Shown: piece by piece, positions 7,031-15,491 of the stretch | How positions within the stretch are numbered: position 1 is the stretch's first letter | Layout: every line of letters starts with the position of its first letter | NCBI RefSeq assembly: GCF_014534645.1 | Contig: NZ_JACVQF010000200.1 | Coordinates: forward strand, 124,001 to 188,000 | Length of the DNA stretch: 64,000 bases | DNA from: Streptomyces griseicoloratus | GTDB taxonomy: Bacteria; Actinomycetota; Actinomycetes; Streptomycetales; Streptomycetaceae | Direction: 5' to 3' | The notes under the pieces: generated by a model | Told to the model about the DNA's origin: nothing | The model's input: only the letters and a program-made list of their open reading frames with translations | The model's database searches: none | Program-made: the position numbers and the translations under genes

Positions 7031-8125
7031 TCACTGCTCTCCGGCCAGGCGTCGTTGTTCGAGGTAGATGCCGGTGAAGACCGCGACCTTGGCGCGCAGG
7101 ACCCAGGGGTCGAAGGGTTTGCCGATGTAGTCGACTGCGCCGGCGGCATAGCCGCGGGCGGAGTGTTCGGGGTCGGCGCCCATGGCGGTCAGGAAGATGA
7201 TGGGCACGTCGCGGGTGCGGAGGCGTCGTTTGATGTGGGCGGCGGTCTCGTAGCCGTCCATGTCGGGCATCTGGACGTCCATGATGATCACGGCGAAGTC
7301 GTCGTGGTCGAGGAGGGCTTTGAGGGCCTCGCGGCCGGAGGAGACGGCGACCAGTTCCTGATCGAGGGTGGCCAGGACGGCGGTCATGGCCAGCAGGTTG
7401 TCCGGCTGGTCGTCCACGACGAGGACCTTGGGCATCGCCTGAGGAGCCACCGGTGTCACGGCAGCGACGGCCTGGACCTGCTCGACCACCTCCAGCTGTC
7501 GTTCCAGCAGGGTGCAGCGCGCTTCGGCTTCGTCACGCTGTTTCTCGGCCTGGTTCAACTGGGCGGACAGGCGGGCGACTTCCTCCTGCAGCCTGTCACG
7601 TTCACGCAGCAGGTCGGTGACGTCGGGGTTGGCCGCGGCCAGGCGCTCGGCTCGTTCGCGCTCCGCGCTCCATTCCGCTTCCATCTGGTTCAGGCGCACC
7701 TCCAGGTCGGCGATGCGGTGTTTGCGGTCCAGCAGCGCGTCGCTCAGCGCGTCGCCGCGGGCGGCGGAGCGGCGGGAGACACGGTCGGCTTCGGCGAGCT
7801 GCTGCTCGAGCACTTCCATCGCGTGGCGGGGCGAGGAACTGGTCTCGACGGCTGCCCGGTGCAGGCGGCGCACCAGTTCGATGGTGTCCGGGGTCGCGGC
7901 CATGCCGCGGTGTTCGGCGACGTCCGTGAACAGGTCCATCACCACTTCCCATGGAGGCACTCGACTGCCGTTGAGGTAGCGGGAGAAGGTGCCGGCGTCG
8001 CGCACCCGGCGGGCCGCGTAACGGCGGACCGAGACCTCCAAGGCCTCGAACAGCTCGCGCAGCGCCATGGCCAGCGCTCGCGCTTGCGGTGTCAGGTTCT
8101 CGGCGAGAGGACGCAGCTCACCCAC
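7031..8125 (-). CDS. HTH, coiled-coil and C-terminal receiver-domain protein
   Basis: 364 residues in three parts. Residues about 1-90 form an HTH-like helical domain seen in actinobacterial signalling proteins (LTPQARALAMALRELFEALE, FSRYLNGSRVPPWEVV). Residues about 100-215 are a long coiled coil (AEWSAERERAERLAAA, EEVARLSAQLNQAEKQRDE). Residues 232-364 are a CheY-like receiver with acidic DD at 238-239, phospho-acceptor Asp283 (MDVQMPDMDG), Thr313 and Lys336 (KPF). Having the receiver at the C-terminus after an HTH and coiled coil is unlike ordinary response regulators. GTG 8125 overlaps the upstream small membrane gene by 8 bp, so the two are coupled. No intact kinase lies beside it, only a remnant. 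The output is unknown; the coiled coil suggests oligomeric or membrane-tethered signalling. Confidence 0.75.
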   Translation of the reverse strand: MGELRPLAENLTPQARALAMALRELFEALEVSVRRYAARRVRDAGTFSRYLNGSRVPPWEVVMDLFTDVAEHRGMAATPDTIELVRRLHRAAVETSSSPRHAMEVLEQQLAEADRVSRRSAARGDALSDALLDRKHRIADLEVRLNQMEAEWSAERERAERLAAANPDVTDLLRERDRLQEEVARLSAQLNQAEKQRDEAEARCTLLERQLEVVEQVQAVAAVTPVAPQAMPKVLVVDDQPDNLLAMTAVLATLDQELVAVSSGREALKALLDHDDFAVIIMDVQMPDMDGYETAAHIKRRLRTRDVPIIFLTAMGADPEHSARGYAAGAVDYIGKPFDPWVLRAKVAVFTGIYLEQRRLAGEQ

Positions 8126-8360
8126 GGGCGTTCCCGCCCTTCGCGCCGGCCTCGCGCACGGCCGGCCTGCCGTGGACGGTGTCAGGGGCGATGACCTGGT
8201 TGAACACCGGCACGGCTCCGCCCGCGGCGGTGAGCCCTGCCAGCACACCGGCCGCGATCCCGTTACCGGCCAGCACCGTCAACAGGCCTGCGCCCACACC
8301 GGCCAGCGCCGCCAGCAGCAGCACCATCGCTGCCCGCACCGACACAAGTGAACGATCCAT
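8118..8360 (-). CDS. Small membrane protein coupled to the receiver protein
   Basis: 80 residues with two closely spaced hydrophobic segments (about 10-31 and 34-53) and a short hydrophilic tail rich in Gly and basic residues. ATG 8360 has AGGAAGGG upstream. The stop codon overlaps the GTG of the receiver gene, so the two proteins are made together, and the membrane protein may anchor the coiled-coil partner (inference). The promoter region upstream contains an unusual cluster of GTTGC/GCAAC sites. No known family recognised. Confidence 0.65.
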   Translation of the reverse strand: MDRSLVSVRAAMVLLLAALAGVGAGLLTVLAGNGIAAGVLAGLTAAGGAVPVFNQVIAPDTVHGRPAVREAGAKGGNARG

Positions 8361-8462
8361 CTCCCAGCCCTTCCTCACCCCTGCCGGACACCCGGCCGAG
8401 ACCGAGCGGGCCCCGGACGAACCCGCCTTGCGACGGGCTCCAGATTGACGCCGGGTGAATCC

Positions 8463-8610
8463 GTTGCGCCAGGCAACCGACGAATCGGCAACACGCATGG
8501 CCCGTTGCGGACCCCGCCCGGCCATCCGCAACACTTCTGACCTGCGGATCCGTGCCGAATCGCCGTCCGGTGTTGCGGCAACACTCACACCGCCCGCGAA
8601 CACGGTGTTG
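8463..8610. promoter_or_regulatory. Cluster of GTGTTGC/GCAACAC sites
   Basis: The 311-bp gap 8361-8671 has no gene but holds repeated heptamer-like sites. GTTGC-GCCAG-GCAAC is at 8463-8477, GCAACAC at 8488-8494, GTTGC at 8504-8508, GCAACAC at 8528-8534, a perfect 15-bp palindrome GTGTTGC-G-GCAACAC at 8570-8584, and GTGTTG at 8605-8610. This looks like an array of operator sites for one regulator, between the membrane-protein/receiver operon (reading left) and the end of the PIG-L gene. Confidence 0.55.
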
Positions 8611-8671
8611 ACGGCCGCCCCCCGAACCGCGTTCCGCGAGGAACGCGGCCCTCGCGGTCCGGACCGTGTGG

Positions 8672-9430
8672 TCAGGCGGTCAGTTCCCTCTGGGCCGGCG
8701 CCGCAGAGGTGAGTGCGTGACGGATGTACCACTCGGTGGCGAACAGCCGTTCCCGTGCATCCGGCGACAGGCCGGCGATCACGCCCGGCAGGGCTCCCCG
8801 CTCCACCTCGGAGCGATGGGCCAGTACCGCGGCGATCTTCTGCTTCATCCAGGGGCCGACATCGACGGTAGCGGTGACCTGTTCGTCCGGAACGCTGTAC
8901 ACCGCCTTGCGCGCACCGATCACGTCTCTCAGGGCCGGCACGGCCGAATGCGGGTGCGTGGCCAGGCAGAGCGCACGGGGCTGCCAGGCTGCTCCCGCGT
9001 CCGGGTAGAGCTGTTCGAGCCCGGCCGCCCGGGCCGCGATCATGGTCACCCGGTGGGTGTGCACGTGGTCCGGGTGGCCGGGCAGCCCGCCGTAGGCGTC
9101 ATGGGTGACGATGATGTCGGGGCGGAACGCACGGATGTGCCCTACGACCCGCCGTACCGCTTCGTCGAGCGGTGCATCGCAGAACCGCGCCGCGCCCGGG
9201 GCCGACTCCGGTACACGCGCATCGGCGTAGCCGAGCATCCGCGGCTCGCCGGCGCCGAGGATCCGCAGCGCCTCGGCCAGCTCCGCAGCTCGCGCGGTGG
9301 CCTCGGCCCAGGTCGCCGTGACGACGGCCGTACGCGCGCCCGCAGCCGCGTGACGGGCGAGCACTCCTCCCGCCGACAACGACTCGTCGTCCGGGTGGGC
9401 GAAGACGGCGAGCAGGCTGGGCACGGGCAT
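8672..9430 (-). CDS. PIG-L family N-deacetylase
   Basis: 252 residues with the zinc-binding signature AHPDDE at residues 11-16 and the second metal motif HPDHVHTH at 119-126. These define the GlcNAc-PI de-N-acetylase/LmbE fold. In actinomycetes this family includes MshB and Mca (mycothiol) and deacetylases of secondary metabolites. Nothing here singles out mycothiol, and the neighbours are unrelated. ATG 9430 is chosen for GGCGG about 7 bases upstream; ATG 9451 in the same frame is possible. Probably cytosolic hydrolysis of an N-acetyl sugar or a related amide; exact substrate unknown. Confidence 0.85.
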   Translation of the reverse strand: MPVPSLLAVFAHPDDESLSAGGVLARHAAAGARTAVVTATWAEATARAAELAEALRILGAGEPRMLGYADARVPESAPGAARFCDAPLDEAVRRVVGHIRAFRPDIIVTHDAYGGLPGHPDHVHTHRVTMIAARAAGLEQLYPDAGAAWQPRALCLATHPHSAVPALRDVIGARKAVYSVPDEQVTATVDVGPWMKQKIAAVLAHRSEVERGALPGVIAGLSPDARERLFATEWYIRHALTSAAPAQRELTA

Positions 9431-9480
9431 GGACGGACCGCCTTCCGTCATGAAACAGACCGCCTTCGGTGGGTGCCCCG

Positions 9481-9852
9481 TCAGGGCTTCCAGGTGCGCA
9501 GCATGGCGGCGATCCGGCCGGCGGTGCACCGCGGGCTGTGCAGTTCGTGCGCGAGCGCCGTGAGCTGTTCGCGCGTGGGGTTGACGGGGATGCTGCTGGC
9601 TTCCAGGTACATGACGGCGACGGCGCAGGCAACGGTGAGGTTGGAGCGTTCCAGCCAGCGGCAGCGCCCCAGGGTGTGGACCAGGGCGGCGGCTCGTGCG
9701 TACGGGCCGTCGTAGACCGGGTGGTCGAGAAGTTCGCCGCGGTGGCGGGCGACGGCGGCGACGGGTACGCCGTAGTCGTCCACGCCCGGGTCGCTGCGCC
9801 CGGCTCGCTCGGCGACTTCGAGGATCCAGGACTCGTCGATGTGCAGGATCAC
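9481..9852 (-). CDS. Doc-like (Fic-fold) toxin of a toxin-antitoxin pair
   Basis: 123 residues. The pattern DYGVPVAAVARHRGELL, AAALVHTLGR and the C-terminal helix match death-on-curing/Fic family toxin components annotated in Streptomyces. The place where active Doc proteins carry a Fic motif (HxFxDGNKR-like) here reads about CRWLERSNLTVA. The catalytic His and the Gly-Asn anion-binding residues are not recognisable. The toxin may therefore be inactive as a kinase/AMP-transferase, or use altered chemistry. GTG 9852 overlaps the antitoxin stop by GTGA, the usual TA arrangement. Autoregulation with the antitoxin is expected. Confidence 0.65.
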   Translation of the reverse strand: MILHIDESWILEVAERAGRSDPGVDDYGVPVAAVARHRGELLDHPVYDGPYARAAALVHTLGRCRWLERSNLTVACAVAVMYLEASSIPVNPTREQLTALAHELHSPRCTAGRIAAMLRTWKP

Positions 9853-10103
9853 GCGGCGGCGCCGGGCTGCCGGTCGTACGGCTGCTCGAGTTGGTGCTCG
9901 AGGTCGTCGAGGAAGGTGCCGTGCTCGTCGAGGAGGCGCTGTGCGGCCGCCATCCCGGCGGCCCGGGCGCCGGTGGTGTCCTCGATGATGAGGCGCTCGA
10001 CGTATCGGTTGAAGTCCAGCCCTCGGGAGGCCGCGGCTTCCTTGCCCGCGGCGAGGACGTCGGGCTCCAGCCGGATCTGAGTTTGCTTCTTCGCAGAGGC
10101 CAC
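9849..10103 (-). CDS. Ribbon-helix-helix-like antitoxin
   Basis: 84 residues from GTG 10103. A ribbon (KKQTQIRLEPDVLAAGKE) followed by two helices (AAASRGLDFNRYVERLII) fits a ribbon-helix-helix DNA-binding domain. The C-terminal part (about 50-84, acidic, helical) would wrap the toxin. It precedes and overlaps the Doc-like gene. A GTG at 10118 in frame would add five residues but falls inside the direct-repeat operator; no clear ribosome binding site is seen for either, and a leaderless transcript is possible. Likely represses its own operon through the TGGTAGCA repeats just upstream. Confidence 0.65.
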   Translation of the reverse strand: MASAKKQTQIRLEPDVLAAGKEAAASRGLDFNRYVERLIIEDTTGARAAGMAAAQRLLDEHGTFLDDLEHQLEQPYDRQPGAAA

Positions 10104-10109
10104 ACCACA

Positions 10110-10128
10110 TGGTAGCACCCTGGTAGCA
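10110..10128. promoter_or_regulatory. Direct-repeat operator of the toxin-antitoxin operon
   Basis: Two copies of TGGTAGCA, 11 bp apart start to start (about one helical turn), immediately upstream of the antitoxin. Ribbon-helix-helix repressors typically bind such spaced short repeats. Confidence 0.55.
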
Positions 10129-10207
10129 GGGGCACGGCGCCGAGCCGTTCACGGCCGCTCCCGTCGCGTGAAGGGGGATGTCAGACCCGCGCGTTAGAGT
10201 CCCGGGC

Positions 10208-11017
10208 ATGACGTCGACCGCACACTCGGCCCCCTCGGCACACAGGGAATTCGAACTGGTCCGCAGAGACCTGGACCTCGGTGGGAGGCGTCTGTCCCTG
10301 CTGGACTCCGGCGGGCCCGGGCGGCCTTTGCTGGCCCTGCACGGGCACTTCTCGGAAGGCCGCACCTTCGCCCGTCTGGCCCGCGAACTCGCCCCTGACT
10401 GGCGGGTCGTCGCGCCGGATCAGCGCGGACACGGGGAGTCGGACCGGCCGGCGGACTTCTCCCGGGAGGGGTACGTCGCCGACGCCGTGGCAGTGCTCGA
10501 CCATCTGGGGCTCGGCCACGTGGTGGTGCTCGGCCATTCGCTGGGCGGCGTCAATGCCTACCAGCTCGCCGCCCGTCACCCGCAGCGCGTGAGCGCCCTG
10601 GTCGTCGAGGACATCGGTGCCGTTGTCGACGACGACCTGTCCTTCTGTCTTGCCTGGCCCCGCCGGGCACCCACCCGTGCCGCCCTGATCGAGGAACTCG
10701 GGGACGCGGCTCGCTATCTCACCGACGCCCTGCGCGCATACGCCGACGGCTGGGGACTGGCCTTCCGCCCGGAGGACATGGTCACCTCGCAGCGGCAGCT
10801 CCTGGGTGATCACTGGGATGACTGGCTGGCCACCGACTGCCCCGCTCTGCTGATTCACGGCATCCGCAGCGACACGCTCAGCGCCGAGCACGGGCATGAG
10901 ATGCAGGCCCGCCGTCCCCGCACCCGACTGGTCCAACTGCCCACGGGACACACCGTTCACGACAGTGACCCCGCAGGATTCGCCGCCGCGGTCCGTGCTT
11001 TCCTCGACTCGCTGTGA
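10208..11017 (+). CDS. Alpha/beta hydrolase
   Basis: 269 residues of the alpha/beta hydrolase fold. The oxyanion HG motif is at residues 45-46 (LHGHFSE) and the nucleophile elbow GHSLGG at 109-114 has Ser111. The catalytic His lies near residue 247 in PTGHTVHD, with an acidic residue in the preceding strand region. [11 protein letters not shown] is the typical second signature. No signal peptide, so probably cytoplasmic. ATG 10208 is preferred over the upstream ATG 10178. It is divergent from the toxin-antitoxin pair and followed after 44 bp by the ComB-like gene. Substrate unknown. Confidence 0.88.
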   Translation: MTSTAHSAPSAHREFELVRRDLDLGGRRLSLLDSGGPGRPLLALHGHFSEGRTFARLARELAPDWRVVAPDQRGHGESDRPADFSREGYVADAVAVLDHLGLGHVVVLGHSLGGVNAYQLAARHPQRVSALVVEDIGAVVDDDLSFCLAWPRRAPTRAALIEELGDAARYLTDALRAYADGWGLAFRPEDMVTSQRQLLGDHWDDWLATDCPALLIHGIRSDTLSAEHGHEMQARRPRTRLVQLPTGHTVHDSDPAGFAAAVRAFLDSL

Positions 11018-11061
11018 CAGGCGGCGCGAGGGTCCCCCCGGCGAACTGCGATCATGTTCGG

Positions 11062-11775
11062 ATGGACGCTCGTTTCCTTGGCATCGCCGAGCTGGTCGAA
11101 GTCCCGTCCGTGGCGGTCGTGGTCGACGTCATGCGTGCGTTCACGGTGCCTGCCTGGGCCTTCGCCCAGGGAGCGGAGAAGATCGTTCTTGCCGAGTCAC
11201 TGGACGAGGCCCTGGCCCTCAAGGCCTGTCACCCGGATTGGGCAGCGCTCAAAGACGGTCCGCCCGCTCCCGGTTTCGACACCGTCAACTCCCCGGGTCT
11301 GCTGCGGTCCATCGACCTCGGCGGACGGACCGTGGTGCAGAAGACCACGGCAGGGACGGTCGGCGCCCTCGCGGTCAAGGAGGCGTCGCTGGTGCTGTGC
11401 GCCGGCTTCGTGGTGGCGGAGGCAACGGCTCGGCTGTTGCGGACACGCGAGTGTGACAGCGTCACGTTCGTGGTCACCGGCGAGGGCGGGCAGGCCGACG
11501 AGGATCTGGCGTGCGCTCAGTACATCGCTCGGAGGGCTACCGAGGCCGGGACGGATCCAGCCGGGTTCCTACGCCGCGCCGGGGAGTCGCGCGCCGCCGC
11601 CGAGCTGGCGGAAGGTGTGCGTCAAGGAGTCCATCCTGATGACGTCGCACTCTGTCTGGAGCTCGACCGGTTCCCCTTTGCCATGGTGGCGGCCTCGGAG
11701 GACTCGCTCATGGTCCTGCGCCCGTGCGCGGTGCCTTCGCCGGCCGAAGGGACTTCGATCCAAACGCCGGCCTAG
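11062..11775 (+). CDS. ComB-like 2-phosphosulfolactate phosphatase family protein
   Basis: 237 residues resembling the ComB family: [20 protein letters not shown] near residue 20, DTVNSPG about residue 75, the TTAGT loop and the C-terminal acidic [10 protein letters not shown]. The archetype hydrolyses 2-phosphosulfolactate in coenzyme M synthesis. Actinomycetes do not make coenzyme M, so the substrate is probably another phosphorylated hydroxy acid. No other coenzyme M or sulfolactate gene is nearby. It follows the alpha/beta hydrolase on the same strand and converges on the MFS gene. Confidence 0.8.
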   Translation: MDARFLGIAELVEVPSVAVVVDVMRAFTVPAWAFAQGAEKIVLAESLDEALALKACHPDWAALKDGPPAPGFDTVNSPGLLRSIDLGGRTVVQKTTAGTVGALAVKEASLVLCAGFVVAEATARLLRTRECDSVTFVVTGEGGQADEDLACAQYIARRATEAGTDPAGFLRRAGESRAAAELAEGVRQGVHPDDVALCLELDRFPFAMVAASEDSLMVLRPCAVPSPAEGTSIQTPA

Positions 11776-11841
11776 CACGGCGGACCGCAGTGTCCTGCCG
11801 TCCCTCCGAGCGCTCGTCGGCCCTGTGCCCGCCGGGACGGG

Positions 11842-13092
11842 TCAGGCATACACTGCCGCAGGATCGGCCGGCAGCGCGCGGTGGCGGTGTATCCAGGCCA
11901 CGGCGCATGACGAGAGCAGTCCGAGTGCCGCGCAGCAGGTCCACGGCAGCCAGGTGCGGCCGGTCCGCTCGCCCAGATCCATCACCCAGCCCACACCTGT
12001 GTTGCAGGCCGCGGCGGCGGTGCCGGACAGGACGTAGAACAGGCCGAAGTAGGTACCGGTCATGCCGTCGGCCGCGTAGCGGGTGACGAGCTCCATCGCC
12101 GACGGCTGGGTGATCATCACGCCCAGACACATCAGCAGCGCCCCGACGGCCAGGGGCACGGTCCGCAGCACCGCGTCCGATGTGCCGCCGGCCGGGCCCG
12201 TGCCACTCACCAGGACGGGCGGCAGGAAACCCAGGCCCATCAGGGCCAGACCCGGCGCGATCCAGCGTCCGGCGTCGCCGCGGGACCGGGTGAGCCGAGT
12301 GACGTGCAGTTGCAGCATCAGCTGTGCGAGCGCGCCGGACAGGAACAGCAGGGTGATGGAGCCGTCCCAGCCGGAGGCCCGCCGAACGCCCATGGTGAAC
12401 AGCAGGTAGAGCTGGTTCTCCAGGGCCGCCATCCCCATCATCGTCAACGCGAAGGCGAGGAAGCCGCGATGGCGCAGTGCCTCACGCCAGTCGAGCAGGA
12501 CCGTCTTGCCGGTGGGCCGGACCTGGTGCACGGGCAGCGAGAAGAGCTGAGCGACCGTCAGGACCGCGAAAACCGCGGCGGCCGAGAGGGCGCAGACGCG
12601 GAAGTCGATGAGGCAGAACACGCTGCCGAGCAGCAGTCCGATCATTCCGCCGGCGGTGGCGCAGACGTTCAGCAGTGAGAACGCCTCGGCCTGCCGGTCC
12701 CGGGCCTGCTGCGCGAGGTAGGAGCGTACGGCCGGATAGAAGAGCGCGCCGGCCAGTCCGCTGAGGACCGAGGCCGCGAACACGGTGACGATTCCGTCGC
12801 CCAGGGCGAAGAGGGCGAAGCCGATCGTACGCAGGGCGCAACCGAAGGGAATGACCCGGTGTGCGCCCAGTCGGTCGGCGGCGGTGCCGCCGAGTACGAA
12901 CAGGCCCTGCTGCGAGAGGGTGCGGACGCCGAGCACGGTGCCGGTGAGGGTGGCGGACAAGCCCAGGTCGGCGGTCAGATGCGTGGCGAGATAGGGAATC
13001 AGCAGATAGAAGCCGACGTCGATGCCGAATTGGTTGAGCAGAAGCAGGCGAACGGTGAGAGGAAAACTGCGAAGGGCGCGGAGAGTTTTCAT
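11842..13092 (-). CDS. MFS transporter
   Basis: 416 residues with about 12 hydrophobic segments and a central loop near residue 190-205. The loop after TM2 holds a weak A-like motif (GGTAADRLGAHR). It resembles proton-driven drug or metabolite exporters of the MFS class. ATG 13092 was chosen for AGAAAG about 7 bases upstream and because it precedes a normal cytoplasmic N-terminus; the longer frame adds 29 atypical residues. No regulator adjoins it. It is divergent from the NHL gene over a 338-bp gap. Cargo unknown. Confidence 0.85.
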   Translation of the reverse strand: MKTLRALRSFPLTVRLLLLNQFGIDVGFYLLIPYLATHLTADLGLSATLTGTVLGVRTLSQQGLFVLGGTAADRLGAHRVIPFGCALRTIGFALFALGDGIVTVFAASVLSGLAGALFYPAVRSYLAQQARDRQAEAFSLLNVCATAGGMIGLLLGSVFCLIDFRVCALSAAAVFAVLTVAQLFSLPVHQVRPTGKTVLLDWREALRHRGFLAFALTMMGMAALENQLYLLFTMGVRRASGWDGSITLLFLSGALAQLMLQLHVTRLTRSRGDAGRWIAPGLALMGLGFLPPVLVSGTGPAGGTSDAVLRTVPLAVGALLMCLGVMITQPSAMELVTRYAADGMTGTYFGLFYVLSGTAAAACNTGVGWVMDLGERTGRTWLPWTCCAALGLLSSCAVAWIHRHRALPADPAAVYA

Positions 13093-13430
13093 GGCGCGCT
13101 TTCTGTCCGCGGTCGTGCGGAAACAGCCCTGAATACCGCAGGGTTGGTGCGTTGCGTTCGCCTTCACCCTAGGGAACACGAGGCCACACCAGGCGCAGAT
13201 GCCAGAAACGCACCTGTTGGAGGGACGTTCTGATATTGGCCCACCATCGCCTCATGGCATCTCGGTGCGCCCGCTCGTACCGATGCGTCGGGTGGTGCAT
13301 TCATGCGCCGTCGTATGCAGAGCAACGCCCTGTTCCGGACAGTGTGACGGGGGGTCGCGTGGCCGATGGCAGCCCTGTTCGGTGCCGGAATCCATGGCTA
13401 CGCTGAGGCGCCCGGCAGGAAGGGGCGGCC
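13093..13430. other. Gene-free divergent intergenic region
   Basis: 338 bp between the MFS and NHL genes. No convincing palindrome or coding frame was seen. A TACGCT hexamer near 13394 could be a -10 element for the NHL gene, but without a good -35. Presumably holds both promoters. Confidence 0.3.
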
Positions 13431-14468
13431 ATGACGACCACCAGCGGTTCCGGAGCCGGTTCCCCGCGGCTCACGGACGGCGTCATCACCACCGTCGCCG
13501 GCACCGGTGAGCCCGGCTGCGGCGGCGACGGCGGTCCCGCCGCACGGGCGCGGCTCAACCAGCCCCGGGCGGTGGTCGTGGACGCGGCGGGCGCCGTGTA
13601 CCTCGCCGAGTGGAAGGGACACCGCGTCCGGCGCATCGGCCCCGACGGCGTGATCACCACCGTCGCCGGCACCGGGGAGCCGGGGTACGGAGGCGACGCA
13701 GGCCCCGCCGTCCGGGCTTTGCTCAACGAGCCCGGCGGCCTGGCGCTGGACGCCGAGGGCGGCCTCTTCGTCGCCGACTACTGGAACCACCGCATTCGGA
13801 GGATCGGCCCGGACGGCCTGGTCACCACGGTCGCCGGCACCGGCGAACCGGGCCACGGCGGTGACGGAGGTCCGGCCACCGAAGCCCGCTTCAACGAGCC
13901 CAGAGGGCTGGCCCTGGACCGCTCCGGCACCCTGTACGTCGCCGAGTGGAACGGCCACCGCGTACGTGCCGTCTCGCCCGGGGGTGTCGTCACGACGGTG
14001 GCGGGCACGGGCGTGCCCGGTGCCGGAGCGGACGGTGTTCCGGCCCTGGAGAGCACCCTCGACCATCCGATCGACCTGGCGGTCGACGCCCACGGGCGGC
14101 TCTACATCGCCGACTGTTTCTCGCACCGGGTCCGGGTGGTCTCCCCCGACGGGCTGATCACCACGGCGGCCGGCACCGGTGAGCCGGGGTCCGACGGCGT
14201 ACGGCTGAACCAGCCGCGGGGGGTCGACCTGGACGCGTCCGGCAGGCTGCTCGTGGCCGACTCCCTCAACGAGCGAGTCTGTGTCGTCGCCTCCGACGGC
14301 ACCCTGCACACGGTGGCCGGCGGTCCCCCGGGTCACGAGGAGGAGGACGGCCCTGCCGTCGGCGCCCGGATGCGGTTGCCGCGCGCCCTCGCCCTCGCTC
14401 CCGACGGCAGCCTGTACGTCGCGGAGACCGACAGCCACCGTGTCCGTGTGGTGAGGGGGCGTCAGTAG
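13431..14468 (+). CDS. NHL-repeat beta-propeller protein
   Basis: 345 residues made almost entirely of about six NHL repeats of roughly 55 residues. Each contains GVITTVAGTGEPG(x)GGDGGPA, LNxPRGLALD, LYVAEWNGHRVR. This predicts a beta-propeller. There is no signal peptide, so unlike many NHL proteins it seems cytoplasmic. Stand-alone NHL propellers bind proteins, nucleic acids or act as lactonase-like or lyase scaffolds; no extra catalytic domain is present. AAGGGGCGG precedes ATG 13431. The HAD gene follows after 3 bp and is probably co-transcribed. Role unknown. Confidence 0.85.
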   Translation: MTTTSGSGAGSPRLTDGVITTVAGTGEPGCGGDGGPAARARLNQPRAVVVDAAGAVYLAEWKGHRVRRIGPDGVITTVAGTGEPGYGGDAGPAVRALLNEPGGLALDAEGGLFVADYWNHRIRRIGPDGLVTTVAGTGEPGHGGDGGPATEARFNEPRGLALDRSGTLYVAEWNGHRVRAVSPGGVVTTVAGTGVPGAGADGVPALESTLDHPIDLAVDAHGRLYIADCFSHRVRVVSPDGLITTAAGTGEPGSDGVRLNQPRGVDLDASGRLLVADSLNERVCVVASDGTLHTVAGGPPGHEEEDGPAVGARMRLPRALALAPDGSLYVAETDSHRVRVVRGRQ

Positions 14469-14471
14469 GCC

Positions 14472-15491
14472 GTGGAAACATGCGACGGAGCCGACGACGC
14501 GGCCGGTGCGCTGGCCGGTCACCACGACGCTGCCCTGCTCGACCTGGACGGCGTCGTCCACGTCGGCCGCCGCGCCGTGCCGCACGCCGTGGAGGTCCTG
14601 CGGCAGCTCGCCGGCCTGGGCACGCCCGTCGTGTACGTCACGAACAGCTCCCTGCTCGGTCCCGGAGAGATGGCGCGGCGACTGCGCCGGCTGGAGGTGC
14701 CCGCGGCCGAGGGGGACGTGGTGGACTCGGCGCAGGCCGCGGCCCGGCTCGCGGTGGAGCGGTGCGGGCAGCGGGCACGGGTCATGGTCGTCGGGGGCAC
14801 GGCACTGCACCGGGCGCTGCGCGAGCGGGAGTTGCGTCCCGTGCGGTCGGCGCGGGCGGAACCGGCGGGGGTGGTCCAGGGGTTCGCACCGTCGGTGTCC
14901 TGGCGGCAGTTGGCGGAGGCCGGGTACGCGGTGGCTCTCGGCATCCCGTGGATCGTGACCAACACGGACCTGACCGCGCCCACGGAGCGCGGCACAGCGC
15001 CCGGCAACGGCGCCCTGGTGGCCGCGGTGCGGGCCGCGACGGGCGCGACCCCGCTCGTCGCGGGCAAGCCGTCGGCAGCGCTGCTCACCGAGGCTGCGCG
15101 TCGGGTCGGGGCGGTGCGGCCCATCGTGGTCGGGGACAGCCTGGACACCGACATCGAGGGCGCCCACCGGGCGGGGTACGACAGCCTGCTGGTGCTGACC
15201 GGCCGCACCGGGCCCGCCGGTCTGCTGGAGGCGCCGCCGCAGCGGCGCCCCACCCATCTGGGCGCGGACCTGCGGGCGTTGCTCGCCCCGCCACGCATCG
15301 CCGAGCGGCGGGGCGACGGCTGGGCGTGCGGTGCGTGGCAGGCTTGGGTGGAGCGGAACAGGGTGGAGCTGCGTGGTCACGGTGACCCTTGTGACGGGCT
15401 CCGGGCCGCGTGCGCGGCGGCCTGGTCGGCGCCGGGTCCGGTCGACACCACGGCCGTCGTCGCAGCCCTGGGCGAGGCGTTCAGCCCATGA
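14472..15491 (+). CDS. HAD superfamily hydrolase, NagD-like
   Basis: 339 residues. The nucleophile motif is DLDGVVHVG with Asp24 and Asp26. Motif II is in YVTNSS, a lysine lies in GKPSAALL and motif III is VVGDSLDTDIEGAHRAG. This order, with a C2 cap, matches NagD/p-nitrophenylphosphatase-type phosphatases. The chain is about 70 residues longer than usual; the extra C-terminal part (from about 270) is Trp/Ala-rich without recognised domain. GTG 14472 follows the NHL stop by 3 bp. The gene converges on the synthetase-like gene with an 11-bp overlap. Substrate unknown. Confidence 0.85.
   Translation: METCDGADDAAGALAGHHDAALLDLDGVVHVGRRAVPHAVEVLRQLAGLGTPVVYVTNSSLLGPGEMARRLRRLEVPAAEGDVVDSAQAAARLAVERCGQRARVMVVGGTALHRALRERELRPVRSARAEPAGVVQGFAPSVSWRQLAEAGYAVALGIPWIVTNTDLTAPTERGTAPGNGALVAAVRAATGATPLVAGKPSAALLTEAARRVGAVRPIVVGDSLDTDIEGAHRAGYDSLLVLTGRTGPAGLLEAPPQRRPTHLGADLRALLAPPRIAERRGDGWACGAWQAWVERNRVELRGHGDPCDGLRAACAAAWSAPGPVDTTAVVAALGEAFSP

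Noticed and set aside
13470-14320. Periodic repeats about 165 bp apart
   Set aside because: They encode successive NHL beta-propeller blades, so they are protein repeats and not a DNA element.
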